Assembly: GCA_944470555.2 (NCBI GenBank)
Contig: OX104127.1
Coordinates: 57,506,140 to 57,570,139, forward strand
Direction: 5' to 3'
DNA: 64,000 bases
Source of the DNA: Heterobilharzia americana
Taxonomy: Eukaryota > Platyhelminthes > Trematoda > Strigeidida > Schistosomatidae
This document shows, in pieces, positions 33,325 through 46,433 of the stretch. Numbering within the stretch: position 1 is the first letter of the stretch; every line of letters starts with the position of its first letter. Below the pieces are notes generated by a model. It ran no database searches and was not told the origin of the DNA. It worked only from the letters and a program-made list of their open reading frames with translations. The position numbers and the translations under genes were made by a program.

Positions 33325-36300
33325 CTATTATTATTATTGTCAATATTATTTTTCCCTTGGGTTCCTAGTGGAACATAAGGCTTCAGTAGCACGCCTCCAT
33401 TGCACTCTCTTCTCTCCAGTCTTTTCAACCTGGCTCCACGACTGCCCACAAGCTTTCATTTCTTCCTCACACCATCTCCATGTCACCCTAGCAGGTCCCT
33501 TCAGGTTCCACTCTAGGGCCTGGCGCGATGTCCCCAAATGGTCTCCTCAGTGCATGCCCAATCCAATCCATCTCCACTTTCTTCTGCATATTTGTTGGGT
33601 GGTGGGTTCTTGGTTGGTTTGTTGCCGGCCAGCCAGAGCCTCTTGCTGGTTATTCCTACTATTCCGGCCATCCGATCTTCAGTATCGAGAGTAGGCAGCT
33701 GTTGATGAATGTCTGTGGTTTGTTGGGAGTGCTTTTCGTAACGCGCCAAGTCCCTAGACTATCGCATAGAAGCACTGTTTCGACATTGGTGTTGAAAATC
33801 CGGATCTTGTCCACCCTTCATGCTGAGTGCAGTAGATCCCCACACTGATTTCAGGTTGACGAGGGCCCTTCTTGCTGTTTTTCCGACCCTGGTTTTGACA
33901 TCCTCGTCTGTGCCGCCTGTAGTTGAGACGATGCTGCCATGCTTAGGTAGGCGTAGGTGAAAGAGACTACTTACTTTAGCTCCCTCCCGCTAATGGTGAT
34001 TGATGCTTGTTGTTGGTTGGGCATCTTCATCACCTTTTAGGAATTGTCCTGGTACCAGCTTGACAAACACAGGCGTCAATCACTAATTATTAGAACCCGT
34101 CACGTACCCACGAATAGGAGACCAAGAAAAAACACAATGGCATAGTCGGACGGGTTGGTATATTTGCGAGGTCGAGCCAAGATACTGATGCCTTCTAGCT
34201 AACTGGCTAGAGGATCGATTACGAGCAGTGCAACATAACACGACAACGTCCCAAACGGCGTGGATGCCTGACCAGGTGCTTTCAGCTTGGCGAGTTCAGT
34301 TAAACTGTGAGGGTCAGCATCAATGTTGAATCTCGTCGAACCCTAGGCCACTGACTACCATTCTATACTCTTTTCTATGGTGACACGTAGCGTAGCGTTG
34401 CAGTTTAATCCGCGCATGATTTGTTCTTGCTGAAACCAGCCAGGCTCCTCTGGTCGTAATTTTGAATCCAGTGCATCTTTTAGTCTCTGCTGGATGATGC
34501 GGCATAATGTTTTGTTTGCTTTGGGTGGACAGCAGCATGATTCCTCGCCAGTTGCAAAAACTTGAGTCTCCCTTCTTCAGGAGTTAGACAAGGTAGCCCT
34601 TCCAATCAATTGGCAGGTATCTGTCCTTCCTTCCAAACTTTCTGAAGTAGTGGTATGAGAATGTCTACTGATGTATCTACATCTGATTTCATGGATTCTG
34701 GCGGGATTCCATCTGGTACTGCTGCTTTCCCGGATTTCGGCAATTTTACGGCCCTCTCTGAATTTCTGTTGTTGCATAAGAGCCCGTGTTCTGGTAGTTC
34801 TGCCGTTGCTGGAGGTATTTCTGGACGAGTTGCAGGTGGTGGTCGATTCAAGAGCTTATTGAAGTGGTCAACCCATTGTTTCCTTTGTTTCTCCTCTTTG
34901 GTAACCAGCTTTCCTTCACTGTCTGTCATTGGTTCCGTCTGCATTGGTCTCTTCCCAGAGAGTAACCTGGTTATTCGATATAATGTTGTCAGGTCTCCCC
35001 TACCGGCAGCGTGTCCTGCCTATCTTACCAATGTGTCATAGAAGTGTCTTTTGTCTTTCCGTCCACTCTTCACTTCTTTGTCCAGTAAAGTGTTTTATGT
35101 GTTGTACTCAGTCCCTATTTTCCTTGTTTGTCCCTACTTTGCACTGGTTCATCTTCTCCCTCACCATCTTCCTCTCTTCTATCAGCTTCCATGTATCCGT
35201 CAATATCCATTCCTTGTCTTGTTTCCTCTTCCTTCCTAGTACGGTTTACACAGCTTTCAAAGAGTTCCGGCGTTCTTCCACACAGATTTCTTCAGAGACA
35301 CCGCTTAATATCTCCCATTCTTGATGACTGACTGACATGAAGATGCCCTTTGTAGTTTCGTCCTTCAGTTTCTGTTCTGGGTGTTGAACTTGAACTGTGG
35401 TCTATCACCGACTTCTTTCAAGGCTTTCAACTTGATTTGGAAGGCTCCTCGCACAAGATCGTGGTCCAAACCTGCATCTGTCCCCCTTCTTGATCTTCTG
35501 TCGAGTAGGCTGCGTTTCCACTTTCTTGAGATTGAGATGAAGCCGGTCTGATTTTTAGTGTGTCCATCTGATGAGGTCCATGTCGCTCGCCTTGTGAATA
35601 TCCTTGTGTTTGTGCACACCGCCTCCAATCACTAAATCGTTGAATGCGCGGAAATCTGCAAACAATTCTCCGTTCTCATTCATTTCACCGAGTGCTTCTC
35701 GACTCGTGATGAGTTCTCTTCCTGTGTTGTCCACCCCCAGTTTGGCATTCATGTCATCCATTAGAGTTTGGATATTGCCAACTGGAGTCTTGTCCGGTAC
35801 TGCTTGCAGTTGCCTGTAGAATTCCTCCTCTTAATCTGCACTAATTGTAGGCGCATAGCGTAGCACTATGATTGTGACTTTCCTTCCTTTTGAGTTGAAT
35901 CTTGTTGTCATGTTCCTAGAGGAGACTGGTTCCCATCTCCTGAGAGCCTCCGATGTCCTTGAAGACATCATGATAGCCACTCCCTTCGTGTGCTCGTGGT
36001 TGTCGTCAGGGTGACTGGAGTAGATTACTGACTCCGGTTGACAGTTTGGAGAGTCCACTTCCGTTGCGTCTGCTTTCGCGGACTCCAAACACTTGTTTGC
36101 TATACCTTATCTCTTTTGCAACTTGAGCAGCCTTGCTAGCTTCATACATGGTGCGGACATTCCATGTCCCCACGTTTACTTTCGCTTTCATCGGGAGAAG
36201 ACACATCGGCTGACTGGCTTCCCGAAGGCTTTCACCAACCGGCGTCATTTTCTCTCTCCGATTTCAGCGAAGAATATGTTCGTCTTTATTTTTTATATTT

Positions 36301-36434
36301 TCTTTGTGCTTTGAGGTTTCTTTAGCGATTGAATTAGTTTTATGGGGTAGGGTTGCTAGCCCTATGCCCAACCTTCCCTGTTTATCCGGGCCTAGGACCG
36401 ACTAGTACCTAGTGAACTAGTTAACCAGTCGAGG
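33325..36434 (-). mobile_element. RTE-like element, copy 3, with embedded LTR fragment
   Basis: It is identical in structure to 15716-18825: endonuclease start near 36120-36185, LTR fragment at 34037-34355, C-terminus near 33350-33450 and tail at 33325. The reverse complement of its 33325-35882 part equals 9334-11891. The missing 5' part of copy 1 may therefore lie in the 500-N gap. Confidence 0.82.
34037..34355 (+). repeat. CsRn1-type LTR fragment in RTE-like copy 3
   Basis: This is the third instance of the same LTR fragment, equal to 16428-16746. Shared edges in all three copies show that the RTE/LTR chimera predates the duplications. Confidence 0.75.
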
Positions 36435-36448
36435 TGGTTCGCTGTTTA

Positions 36449-38493
36449 TAGAAGATGGAAGTTCGAATTTCGGGGAATGATCTCGATGACTGCTGTTACA
36501 CTAGAATCGAAAAGTCGTGCACCCCTGAGATTTTTAATTAGAAAGCAATGGGATAGTTGACTTTTTCAACCAGAGTGGAAGTAAATTCAACGTTTTGTAG
36601 AGCTGGCTCTGTGGTACTGTATTTTCGGCGACATTACGTACCTTCCATGTTCTCGATCCTGCTAGCATTTTTAGTTTTCTGAGAGTACTCAACCATTAGT
36701 TGGTATCTCACACCACTTAACAATACATGGGCAAGTAATAGTAACACTTCATCATACTTGATGTTGATTGATGATAAACGATACTTACGAAGTAACTTAT
36801 TGGATGCGTTAAATAATGCAGATGGCCAATCTAATAAGGGCAATAATTAATTCAATCGACTTTGCATATTGTAAGATGATTTTAAATAACAGCGAAGGAC
36901 AGTGAAAGTATTTGTATGTGTAACAGTAATGCAGTAAAATACTAGTAGTAGCCCAACAGATGTCGCAGTTTGTTTGTGTAGGACCTCTGTGAGAAATATA
37001 GGAGATAAAATTCGTTGATGTGCTATGTTGACACCAATCATGATACATGGAGACAGTCATGGACGCTTTTACGTTTCGTTAAAATATCATCCCTGTACTC
37101 CATAAATCCCTTTCTATTGGTAGACATGCATTGGTGAACTTGTCCTTGATTAAAGTAAGAGGGAAGTTGGTGAATAAAATATGTCCTGTTAAGCAACCGG
37201 GGAAGGAAAGTAGGCAGTGGGCATTTTTAACGGGAGAGCCTTTACATACGAGGTTTCTGCATGAAATTATTTAATATATGCATATATCTGCTGGACAACT
37301 GCTTTACTCTCATCAGCTGTCAAAACCAATGGCTGATCGACGAAGTAAGAACCTCAAGGAATAAAATGGCTAAAGTGAGGCAAGATAACTTCGTATATAA
37401 TCGTACAAAGTTCTGATATTGTGTGGACATTGCATTAGGTTTAGTTTTGCAATCGACTGTGTTTTCTTGTATGCGTACATTTGCTTATGCCATACTGGTT
37501 AACCTGATCAGAAGCATATGCTATGTTCTCTGGTGGCCCAAACCAACCATCCTGAAGAACCAGTGGCTGTGAAGACAACTTAGCCTACAGTACAGTTTTG
37601 TCCGACAGAAAATCTTTGTTTAGACAAAACAATCTACTTCACATCGGTGGTTCATACTTTATTTTTCATTTACTTTTTATTTATTTATTTATTTTATTAC
37701 TAAGCCTTTAACTACTTGTTGGGAATGAAATCTGTATAATAAGTTAACGCAAGATAGTTACGCTGGTTGTTTCAGCTGGGCATTACAACTCCCTAATTTC
37801 TATTCCATATCGATTCAAAACTTACGGCTCACTTAGGGATGGAAAGTATCTCCCATGAAATTATCGAATGTCCCTAAGTCCCCTTGAATTTGCTTCCTTA
37901 AGATGTCAAAAGTAACAAAGTCCCTGAAGTCTCTGGTGCGCTCGAAGTTCACGAAGAAGCATTTTACTTCCATTTAAAGAATCATGCTTTAAAATATTCT
38001 TCGGTATACCATTCATGTCTTGTATATGTATGTATGTCTTGTATATTCAAACTGACGATTCAACGTTTGACAGAAAATAGTGGAAAATTCGGAGTATCAC
38101 CCCAAAGTTCGACAATATGGCTAAAACTTGTGGTGGTTGGGGTGGAAGCAGTACGCGGAACCTTTCAAGTGACCGCATTCCATTTTCTTCTCTAAGTTAC
38201 AGAAGTTGGTCAACACTCGTCCCATTTTCACCGTACAGGCTTCTAGAGAGAACTTTTTGAGCTGGTTGCGTGAGGCAAACGCATGCATTACATCTAAGAA
38301 TTCCTAGTGCAATGACCTATAATCATATTATGGGGTGGGATAGGGTCATCATCAAGATCAGCATAGGATCAGGCATTACTGCGTAGTGGCCCGAGTTGCC
38401 ACACTTCGTATCATCACATCAAGTAACGAGGCAATAAAATGGTAGGTGAAGGAGAAGAAAATCGTTCAAGGAAAGTGAACTCAGAAGTAGAAA
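36449..38493. other. Second copy of the unassigned 18840-20884 sequence
   Basis: It is the same sequence as 18840-20884, with no gene recognised. Confidence 0.4.
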
Positions 38494-38949
38494 TTAGTAA
38501 AAGAGAGGAAGTAAGAATAAGAAGATAACGAGGTTAAGTATAGTGGTTAAGATGAAGGTAAAATGTGTATACATCTGCGCTTCTGATATAGGTTCTGAGC
38601 CATATAACCTAGAGTCTCCAACCACTGGTTTTTCTTGTCCTACGGACCCCAACCGGCTGGTCTGCCTCGCCCTACATAGGTCAAGCGAACAGTCAACGAC
38701 TTCAAGCAATGATGCCATGTTTTAGTCTGGCCACCCCGAGCCATTTTCCAGCCTGAACCTAATTCAGCCTACCTTGTGCTACGGGGTATAGGGTGATAAG
38801 GCATGCATAACATATGTCCAAGCCATCTGGGTCGATGAAGGTTCACAACCTCATCGACTGACTTTCCTCTCCTGTCTAGAATTCCACGCTTAATGTCTAC
38901 GTGACAGACACGTGGTAACACAGCTTATGCTACGAAGGGGATTGTGGTG
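38494..38949 (-). mobile_element. SR2-like 3' end fragment, duplicate
   Basis: It is the duplicate of 20885-21340 and carries the same frame breaks. Confidence 0.65.
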
Positions 38950-39308
38950 GGTCACCTGAAGCCTTCTCATGTTTTCCGTCTTTATTGGTTATATTTTACA
39001 GCTGTATAGGGGGGAAAGCTGCTACGCAGTAACATTATTGACTTTATGCTAACTGGTAGCAGCGACCAGGTAAGATCAAGTAAATAATGGGATTCATCTC
39101 TTGAATGTATGTTTTACAAACAATGCAATGGAAACTCAGAGTGTTGGAGGTTTTACTAAGATCCATCAACTTTGAAAGAGGCCTCGGATGTTACAAACTC
39201 CCACGAGCAGTTTTAAGAGATTGCGGACGATGTCTGGTTGATTCGAACCGTGTGAGTGTAGGGAACCAGAGAAGCTTCAGGTGACAATCTGCTAGTTAAA
39301 ACCAGACT

Positions 39309-40574
39309 TATCATAGTAGGACATGCTAGCGGTTGGTGAGGTTTGAATAGGCTTTGTGTACCACTTGAAGCGTGTAAGCGGTTGGTACTTTGTGGCCACT
39401 TACCATGTGGACTTTTCTCGGAATGGTTGAAGGGAAAAAGTATCTGTTTTGTGGGTGATAGTCGGGCTGCATATCAAAAGAACCCAATGAGCTATACCAC
39501 TGAAACGCTTGTTTTCTCAAAGTTCTACCATGCCAGAAACGTCACTTGGAAAAAAGCAGTGTAAATTGCTACTCTATGATAGGAGTCCTACGGTGAGGTC
39601 TTACTGGTATCCGGACGAGTATGTGACAGCATCAAGGCGCTTCCCTATGGGGAGAGGTTAGAAACTCGGTCGTAAAAACAGAACAGCCCATGCTGCCACA
39701 CGGCAAACCAGTGCCGGGGGTATGAGCTCATGGTCGGTTTCGAAACTAACAAAAAATGTCTCAAACTCCTAAAAGCGCCGTATGTGACTGACTTCAAGCA
39801 GATATCCTTTGGGCTCTGTAATCGCACAGTAATCCCTATTCTTCAGGTACCTATAGTAGAACTAGTCTTCCACGGTGTGGGCAGCTGGGAAGTGTCAACT
39901 GCATGCACACTTTCAATCACTCACAACCTTGTCATCAAGGCCGATAGCTACTATCTTGATGTGGTGGTGGAGCTTGCATATCACAATGACCCAACGAGCT
40001 ATGCTGGTAGAACGCTTGTTCCATCGGGGCCCTATCGTTCCGGAAACGTTTGCTGGATAGTGGTAAGATAGATAAAAAGCGGTTACCGTTGTAGTGTACA
40101 CTAATACATTAAGATGAGGATCCAAGGGCGAAGTCGTACTGTTGGTAACTGAATGGGGTGTGACAGCAGTATGGTGTTTCCCTCGGATGACCAATAGTGC
40201 CTCGTTGATGCCGCTTCCCAGCGGAAAGGAAGGTGGGTTAAAAAACGTCGGCCCCCAAAACAACATACTTCATCCTGCCCCACGGTCTTCGAGTGTTAGC
40301 GGTATGAGTCCTGTGTATCCGGCGTTGGAACAATCACCTCAAAACAGCATCCAACAAAGAGCCTTATGTCACAGACCTCAAGGAAATGTAGAATGGGCTG
40401 TGCGATCACACAAATCTTTTTATCTTTCAGGTACTTTAGGAATAAACAGCTTTTCACAGTGTGGTAGCAAGGAAGTGTCAACCGCCAGCACGCTCCTAGT
40501 AGTTCGGAAGACTCAATCAAACAGCATCCTCCTCAACTCTATCTCCTCATTTGGCATCACCTCCTGTTACTGAT
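39309..40574. repeat. Diverged repeat array, duplicate
   Basis: It is the duplicate of 21700-22965, with the same internal units. Confidence 0.45.
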
Positions 40575-40698
40575 ATCAAGCCTCTTGTACCTTCCCGAAA
40601 TTCATTCTACGACCGTTGTGAACGATCAGATCCATCGAGACCTCATTTCTAGTCTCTGATGACCCTGCCATAGATTTCATGCTGGTACTTTCAGCGAC

Positions 40699-42956
40699 CG
40701 AACTCCATATCAAATTTGAGAGGAAGCATCTTTCGCTAGAGTTCTGGAATCCCTACCCATGGATGTTTGCTGTGTCTCTGAAATACGCATGCAAAACCCT
40801 AGTGCGGTTATTGAATTGACCTCACCTGACCATAGTAGTGAACCTTCAAAATTCACCTTAGGGTATATCAGGAGACCCAGTGACTATCTCTTTTGGACTC
40901 GCTGATATATGCGTAGCATTAAGTTGTGGAGCGGAAAGTGGGCTTCTTGGCTGGATACCAGTCAACAGCCGTCTATGTTCTGTGCGACTCAATGGATTTA
41001 TAGGAACTAGGTAGGGTCGTCAAACTATGTGGTGCCTACCTAACCACAGACTGTAGTTCGAATGATGCAGAGGATGAATTGGATGAGAAGCTGCTTTGTT
41101 ACAGTAAGCAAAACGTTCAGAAGTAATAATGGGAGATGACTTTAATGCTCAAGTAGGGAAGCTAAGCCAATCGGTGAGGCATCTTGGGGATATTAACCGA
41201 ATCCCATGCCAACGAACCGCCAACGGTGATCATCTATCGCGATTTTGTTCCCACTATCACTTGTTTCTGACCAGCGCTAACTGTAGGAGAGACAGTCTCA
41301 TATAGTGTCTACTGACTTCAAACCAACGATAGGCACAGTTAGATCACATTGCTGTAAACCGTCGTTAGAGAGGATCGGTGGGGGATTGCCACTGTTTCTA
41401 GAGTACCAGCTTGGACTCCGACCACGTACTAGTACGAGATCGTGTATGTCTGAGCCTTGCAAGGCTCAGAAAAAAGGTTGTAGTGTGGCCTATCTGTGCT
41501 CGAATGGAAGACGAGAACGCCAAATACGCATGTTGGGAAGGAGATAGGTAAGCATTTATCTGAACATGAAAGCAATGCTCATCCTGAGGAAACCTGGCGT
41601 TGTATTAAGTCTGCTATAGAAACAACTGTAAAGACAGTTGGTAACCTACACCCGAAGGTAAGCAAACGCCATACGAACTGATTGGTACGAGAAGATTGAT
41701 TCCAGTTGTTTCTAACCACGGTGAATAGCGAAAGCAACTTAGGTTGAACAAGAGTCTTCGCATCGATCGCGAGCAGTGGTGGGTGAAGAAAGTCACAAGG
41801 ATAGAGAAGGCATCAACGGTGGGTAACACCGTGCAGCTATTTAGGCTTATTAAGCATACTGGCAAGACATTGGATAGTGAAATCATTACCGAAAAGGATG
41901 GAACGTTTTTAATCTACCAGGACAGGCGGCTATAACGCTGGACAAAACACTTTGAAGTGCAGTTCAGCTGGCCCTCAGCAAGGCTTCAGTTGCTCAACAT
42001 CCAGCCTGAACGTGAAGGGACATAGATGTTGGTCCTTCAACTCTCCTTTAAGTTGAGAAAACTGTATCAAACCTAAAACGATGCAAAGCAGCATGACCTG
42101 ACAGTTTGGCACCTGAAGTTTCCAAGGTTGGACGTAGGAAATTATTGATTAGGTTGGCGGATATACTGCCTAGTGTTTAGAGGTAGTGGCGTCAGCCTTG
42201 TGTATTCCACTGATCATGCCAGTCATTCAGATGAGAGAGAAATTTTCTTGTAACAACTATAAAGGAATTAGTTTGACTAATATTGTGTCCAAAATCCTAG
42301 GATCCGTAGTTATGTGACGCCTGACTGGAGCTCGAGAACAGCAAACTCAAGAAAACCAAGCAGGCTTCAGACCTGGATGAGGGTGCATTGATAATTGTAT
42401 TCATCATCTGACAGGTCCTGGAATGCTGGTTCATCTACCGGCCACTGGCTGACACTTTCCATATTTCTTGACCTGAAGGTGGCATTTTACTCTATCAACG
42501 GTTAAGTGTTGTGGCAGTCTGACTGTGAAGGGAGTACCCAGCAAGTATATAACACCAGTCAGCTCTCTCTATTCGAACTCACACACCCTTGTCATGGCTT
42601 ATGCAGAGTTGTCATCAAAATTGACGACAACTAGTGGTGTCCACCAGGGATGCCCTCTGTCACCGTTCTTACTTAACTTCATCATAGACATACTATTGGA
42701 CATAACCTTAGATACATCTGACTTAAAAGGAATTGACCTACTCCTTGGAAGTCATGTAGTTGACTTGGAGTATGCAGACGATATTGTCTTTCTGGCTAGA
42801 GACGCTGACAAAATGCAGGGTCTTCTGAGCGCGTCGAGCAGAAATTTGAGTATGTTTGGCATACATTTCGCATCTGTTAGATGTAAGATAATGCTCCTGG
42901 AATGGTCTGCTGCAAGTATTTCCAGCACAAGAACGCCATACTCGCGAAAATGAGAC
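40699..42956 (+). mobile_element. SR2-like RTE-clade element (endonuclease and RT), decayed
   Basis: The endonuclease comes first: DVCCVSEIRM near 40765-40800, GDDFNAQVGKLSQSVRHLGD at 41133-41195, then LDHIAVNRR and DSDHVLVRDRV near 41340-41440. RT follows: a CNNYKGISLTNIVSKILG stretch (42245-42300), QAGFRPG (42357-42380), GVHQGCPLSPFLLNFIIDIL (42633-42690) and LEYADDIVF (42764-42790). It breaks off at 42956 after the palm. The two catalytic regions are recognisable, but stops and frame changes occur throughout. The motif set fits the schistosome SR2 lineage. It is followed directly by another copy starting mid-RT. Confidence 0.8.
42525..42953 (+). pseudogene. RT palm of the SR2-like element
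   Basis: This is an uninterrupted 142-codon frame with VPSKYITPVSSLYSNSH, GVHQGCPLSPFLLNFIIDIL and the catalytic LEYADDIVFLARDADKMQ. It ends SVRCKIMLLEW. The catalytic Asp pair is intact. The fingers lie upstream in other frames, so no full RT can be made. Confidence 0.8.
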
Positions 42957-42962
42957 ATGTTT

Positions 42963-43134
42963 CATACCTGGACGAGGATGTATCGATCAGATTTCCACCC
43001 TTCTACATGTTTTGAAACAAGCATACTTACCAGTAGCCGGCAAATGCCATATTTCTTGACCTGAAGGTGACACGGCTGTTTTGATATTGGGGTGTTGTAG
43101 CTGTGTCTGATTGTTTGAAGGAGTACCGAGCAAC
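42963..43134 (+). mobile_element. Second SR2-like copy, left part (RT fingers)
   Basis: It starts at GRGCIDQI (42973-42996), then an LHVLKQAYLPVAGK-like stretch, and aligns with 42370-42535. It is interrupted at 43135-43148 by the RTE-like insertion and continues at 46434. Confidence 0.7.
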
Positions 43135-43148
43135 TAGATTGAGCTATT
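43135..43148. repeat. 14-bp target-site duplication (left)
   Basis: The bases tagattgagctatt occur exactly here and again at 46420-46433, on the two sides of the RTE-like element. Confidence 0.9.
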
Positions 43149-46100
43149 ACTATTATTATTATTAGTCCCTTGGGTTCCTAGTGGAACATAGGGCTTCAGT
43201 AGCACGTCCCCAGTGACCTCTGCTCTCTGAGATCTTTTGAACCTGGTTCCACGACAGCCCAGAAGCTCTCATTTCTTCCTCGCACGACCTCCTCCATGTC
43301 ACCCTCACCACCGACACCCAGCTCGTCGCTTCCCATGAGGATTCCACTCGAGGGCCTGACGCGTGATGTCCGCAGTCGGCCTTCTCAGTGCATGCCCAAT
43401 CCATCCCCACTTCCTCCTGCATATTTGTTGCGTGATAGGTTCTTGGTTGGTTCGTTTCCAGAGCTCCTTATTGCTTATTCTTTCTGGCAATCCATCTGAT
43501 CTTCAGTAGCGAGCCAGCTTAGGCAGTTGTTGATGAATGTGGGTAGTTTATTGGAAATCCCTTTCATGACGCGCCAAGTCTCTCAACCATCACACAGAAG
43601 CACTGACTTGACTGACTTAGTGTTGAAAATGCGGATCTTGTTCCACATGCTGTGTGCAGATCTCCACACTGGTTTCAGGCTAATGAATGCCTGTCTTGCT
43701 TTTCCGATTTTGACTTTGACATCCTCGTCTGTGCCTGTGTTGCCTGTAGTTGAAACAGTGCTTCCTAGATATGTGAAGGAGGTTACTTCCTTTAAGTTCC
43801 TCCCGTTCATGGTGACTGGAGTTTGTTGTTGTTGGTGGTGCGGTATCTTCATCACCTGTGTCTTCTCTATATTCACTTGAAGTCCCGTCTTCGCTGTCCT
43901 GCCTCTTCTGTCAACTTGTTAGTTTTCGCCTGTAGATCTTCAAGTTTATGTGACATCAGGCACAAGTCATCGGCGAAATCCAAGTCTTCTAGGTTCTTTT
44001 CCGCAGTCCAGCTGGACTATCCCCTCTTCTCACAGCTCCCCACTGTTTGCTGCATGATCCAGTCCACCACAACCAGGAATATCATGGGGGATAGTAGGCA
44101 ACCTTGTTTCACTCCCGTCTTCACTTCACTTCGAAGGCATCACTGAGCTTCCCATTGTGAATTACTTGGCATGTGGCGTCTTCATATAATTGTTGAATGA
44201 GGTTGATAAAGGTTTGCGGTACTCCGTAGTAGTGAAGCAGTTTCCGAATTACTTCTCGGTCGACGCTGTCAAAGGCCTTCTCAAAGTCGATAAAGTTGAG
44301 GTGTAGAGTTGACTGCCATTCTATGCTCTGTTCTATGATGATGTGTAGTGTAGCGCTGCAATTTGATCTGCTTATTATTTGCACTTCCTGAATCCAGCCG
44401 GCCTGTTCCGGTCGTAGTTTTGAATCCTGTGCATCCTTAAGCCTCTCCAGGATGATGCGGCTTAATATTTTACCTGGGGTGGACAGGAGAGTGATTCTGC
44501 GCCAGTTCTTGCAAACACTGAGGTCTCCCTTCTTCGGGGGTTTGACAAGGTAACCCTTCTTCCAATCAGTGGCCGGGTACCTTCTCTTCCTTCCACACCT
44601 TCTGCAATAGTGGTGTGAGCATGTCTGCTGTTGTCTCTGCATCTGTTCTCAGTGCTTCTGGCGGTATCCCGTCTGGTCCTGCTGCTTTCCCGCATTTCAG
44701 TAGCTTTATGGCGTTCAAGACTTCCATTTTTGTTAGAGGATTTTTGTTCACTTGTAGTTCAGCGGCTGCAGGTGTTATTTCTGGACGAAGTGTAGGTGGT
44801 GATCGATTCAAGAGCTTCTTGAAGTGGTCGGCCCATTGTTTCCTTTGTTCCTCTTCTTTCGTAATTAAATTTCTTTCTTCATCTTTTATTGGTTTCATCT
44901 GTGTTGATCTCTTCCCTGCCAGATGGTAACCTGGTTATTTGGTACAATGTTGTCAGGTCTCTCTTACCTGCAGCCTGTTCTGCGTCACTTGCCAGTGTTT
45001 CGTAGAAGTGTCTTTTGTCTTTCCGTGCACTCTTCTTCACTTCTTTGTTCAGTGTTTTATACATTGTGCTCAGTTCCTCTTGTCGTTGAGCATCCTTGCA
45101 CTGGTTTATCTTCTACTTCACCATCCTCCTATCCCTGCTCTATCAGCTTCCATGTATGCATTGAGATCCATTCCTTGTCTTCCACCTTCTTCCTTCCTAA
45201 TACGGCTGTGCAGGTTTCTTTCCACATCTCTTTCAAAGACTTCCAGTGTTCTTCCACACAGGTTTCTTCAGGGATGTTCCTCGATATCTCCCATTATGTC
45301 GTAATGGCTGCCTTGAAGATCTCCTTTGTAGTTTCGTCCTTCAGTTTCTAAGTGTTGTACTTGAATTGAGGTCAATCACCAGCTTCCTTGAAGGCTTTTA
45401 ACTTGATTTGGAAGGTTCCTTGCACTAGACAGTGAGTGGTGTGAACCTACATCTGCTCCTCTTCTCGACCTTGTGTCAAGTAGGCTGACTGCGTCTCCAT
45501 TTTCTTGAGATTGAGATAAAGTCGATTTGATTTGTAGTATGTCCATCTGGTGTCTGGTGAAATCCATGTCGCTTTGTGGATATCTTTGTGCCTGAAAACA
45601 CTGCCTCCAATCACCAAATCGTTGAATGCACAGAATTCTGCAAACAATTCTCCATTCTCATTCATTTCACCAAGCGCCTCTCGACCCATGGTTAGTTCTC
45701 TTCCCGTGTTGTCCCCTCCCAGTTTGGCATTCATGTCGCCCATTAGAATTTTGATATCGCCAACTGACGTCTTGTCCAGTGTTGATTGAAGTTGTCTGTA
45801 GAAATCCTCCTTTTTCTCTTGCTCGGCATTATTTGTAGGTGACCTTTCTTCCTTTTGAGTTGAACCTTGCTGTCATGATCCTGTATGAGGAGATTGGTTC
45901 CCACTGCATGAGAGCCTTCGATGCTGTTGGGGACATCACGATAGCCACTCCCTCAGTGTACTTGTGGTTGTCGTCTGTGTGACCGAAGCAGATTATTGAT
46001 TCTCCAGTTGGCAGTTTGGACAGTCCACTTCCATTCCATCTGCTTTCGCAAATTCCAAGCACTTTAATATGATACCTTCTCATGTCTGTTGCAATCTGGG

Positions 46101-46419
46101 CTGCCTTGCTGGGTTCAAACATGGTGCGGACATTCCATGTCCCCACGTTTACTTTTGCTCTCATCGAGAGAAGAGAGGAGACACATCGGCCAATTGGCTT
46201 CCCGAAGTCAGGCTTTCACCAATTGGCGTCATTTCGCCTCTCCAATTCCAGCAAGGAATGATTTTGTTATTATTTTTTATATATCGTTTGTACTTTGAAG
46301 TTTCTTTAGCCGTTAGATTTGTTTTCCGGGGTAGGGTTGCTAGCCCTATGCCCAACCTTCCCTCTTTACCCGGGCTTAGGACCGGCTAGTAACTAGTGAA
46401 CTAGTTAACCAGGCGAGGT
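43149..46419 (-). mobile_element. RTE-like non-LTR element, near full length (3.27 kb)
   Basis: On the minus strand the 5' end is at 46419 and the 3' end is a TAA-rich tail at 43149-43164. An exact 14-bp target duplication flanks it. Unlike the three copies at 9-36 kb it retains its RT palm and has no LTR fragment, so it shows the normal element layout. It is inserted in the RT region of an SR2-like copy, opposite in orientation. A 5' leader of about 250 bases precedes the first coding ATG at 46164. Confidence 0.9.
43162..46164 (-). pseudogene. ORF of the RTE-like element: APE endonuclease, RT, C-terminal region
   Basis: The frame starts at 46164 with VNVGTWNVRTMFEPSKAAQI and VLGICESRWNG (catalytic Glu region). 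MGDMNAKLGGDNTGREL follows at 45695-45743 and FNDLVIGGSVF near 45610. RT begins at LLKCGKAAGPDGIPPEALR (44640-44700) and continues WKKGYLVKPPKKGDLS, FIDFEKAFDSVDR (44260-44300, first catalytic Asp), VKTGVKQGCLLSP (about 44090-44130) and DFADDLCLMS (43955-43985, Asp pair). The C-terminal region has VTSFTYLGSTVSTTGN (about 43750-43800), GWIGHALRRP and ALCSTRNPRD. Key motifs survive but at least six frame changes break the ORF. Confidence 0.88.
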
Positions 46420-46433
46420 TAGATTGAGCTATT
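46420..46433. repeat. 14-bp target-site duplication (right)
   Basis: This is the second exact copy of tagattgagctatt. The interrupted SR2-like reading continues directly after it. Confidence 0.9.

Larger units (their letters stand above)
33116..41151. repeat. 8.0-kb duplicated segment, copy 2
   Basis: This copy matches 15507-23542. Unlike copy 1 it is continuous with the inverted unassigned and Gypsy sequence on its left and with a longer SR2-like element on its right. It therefore looks like the parent arrangement, with copy 1 a truncated derivative. The two copies part at 41152/23543, within similar endonuclease sequence. Confidence 0.9.
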
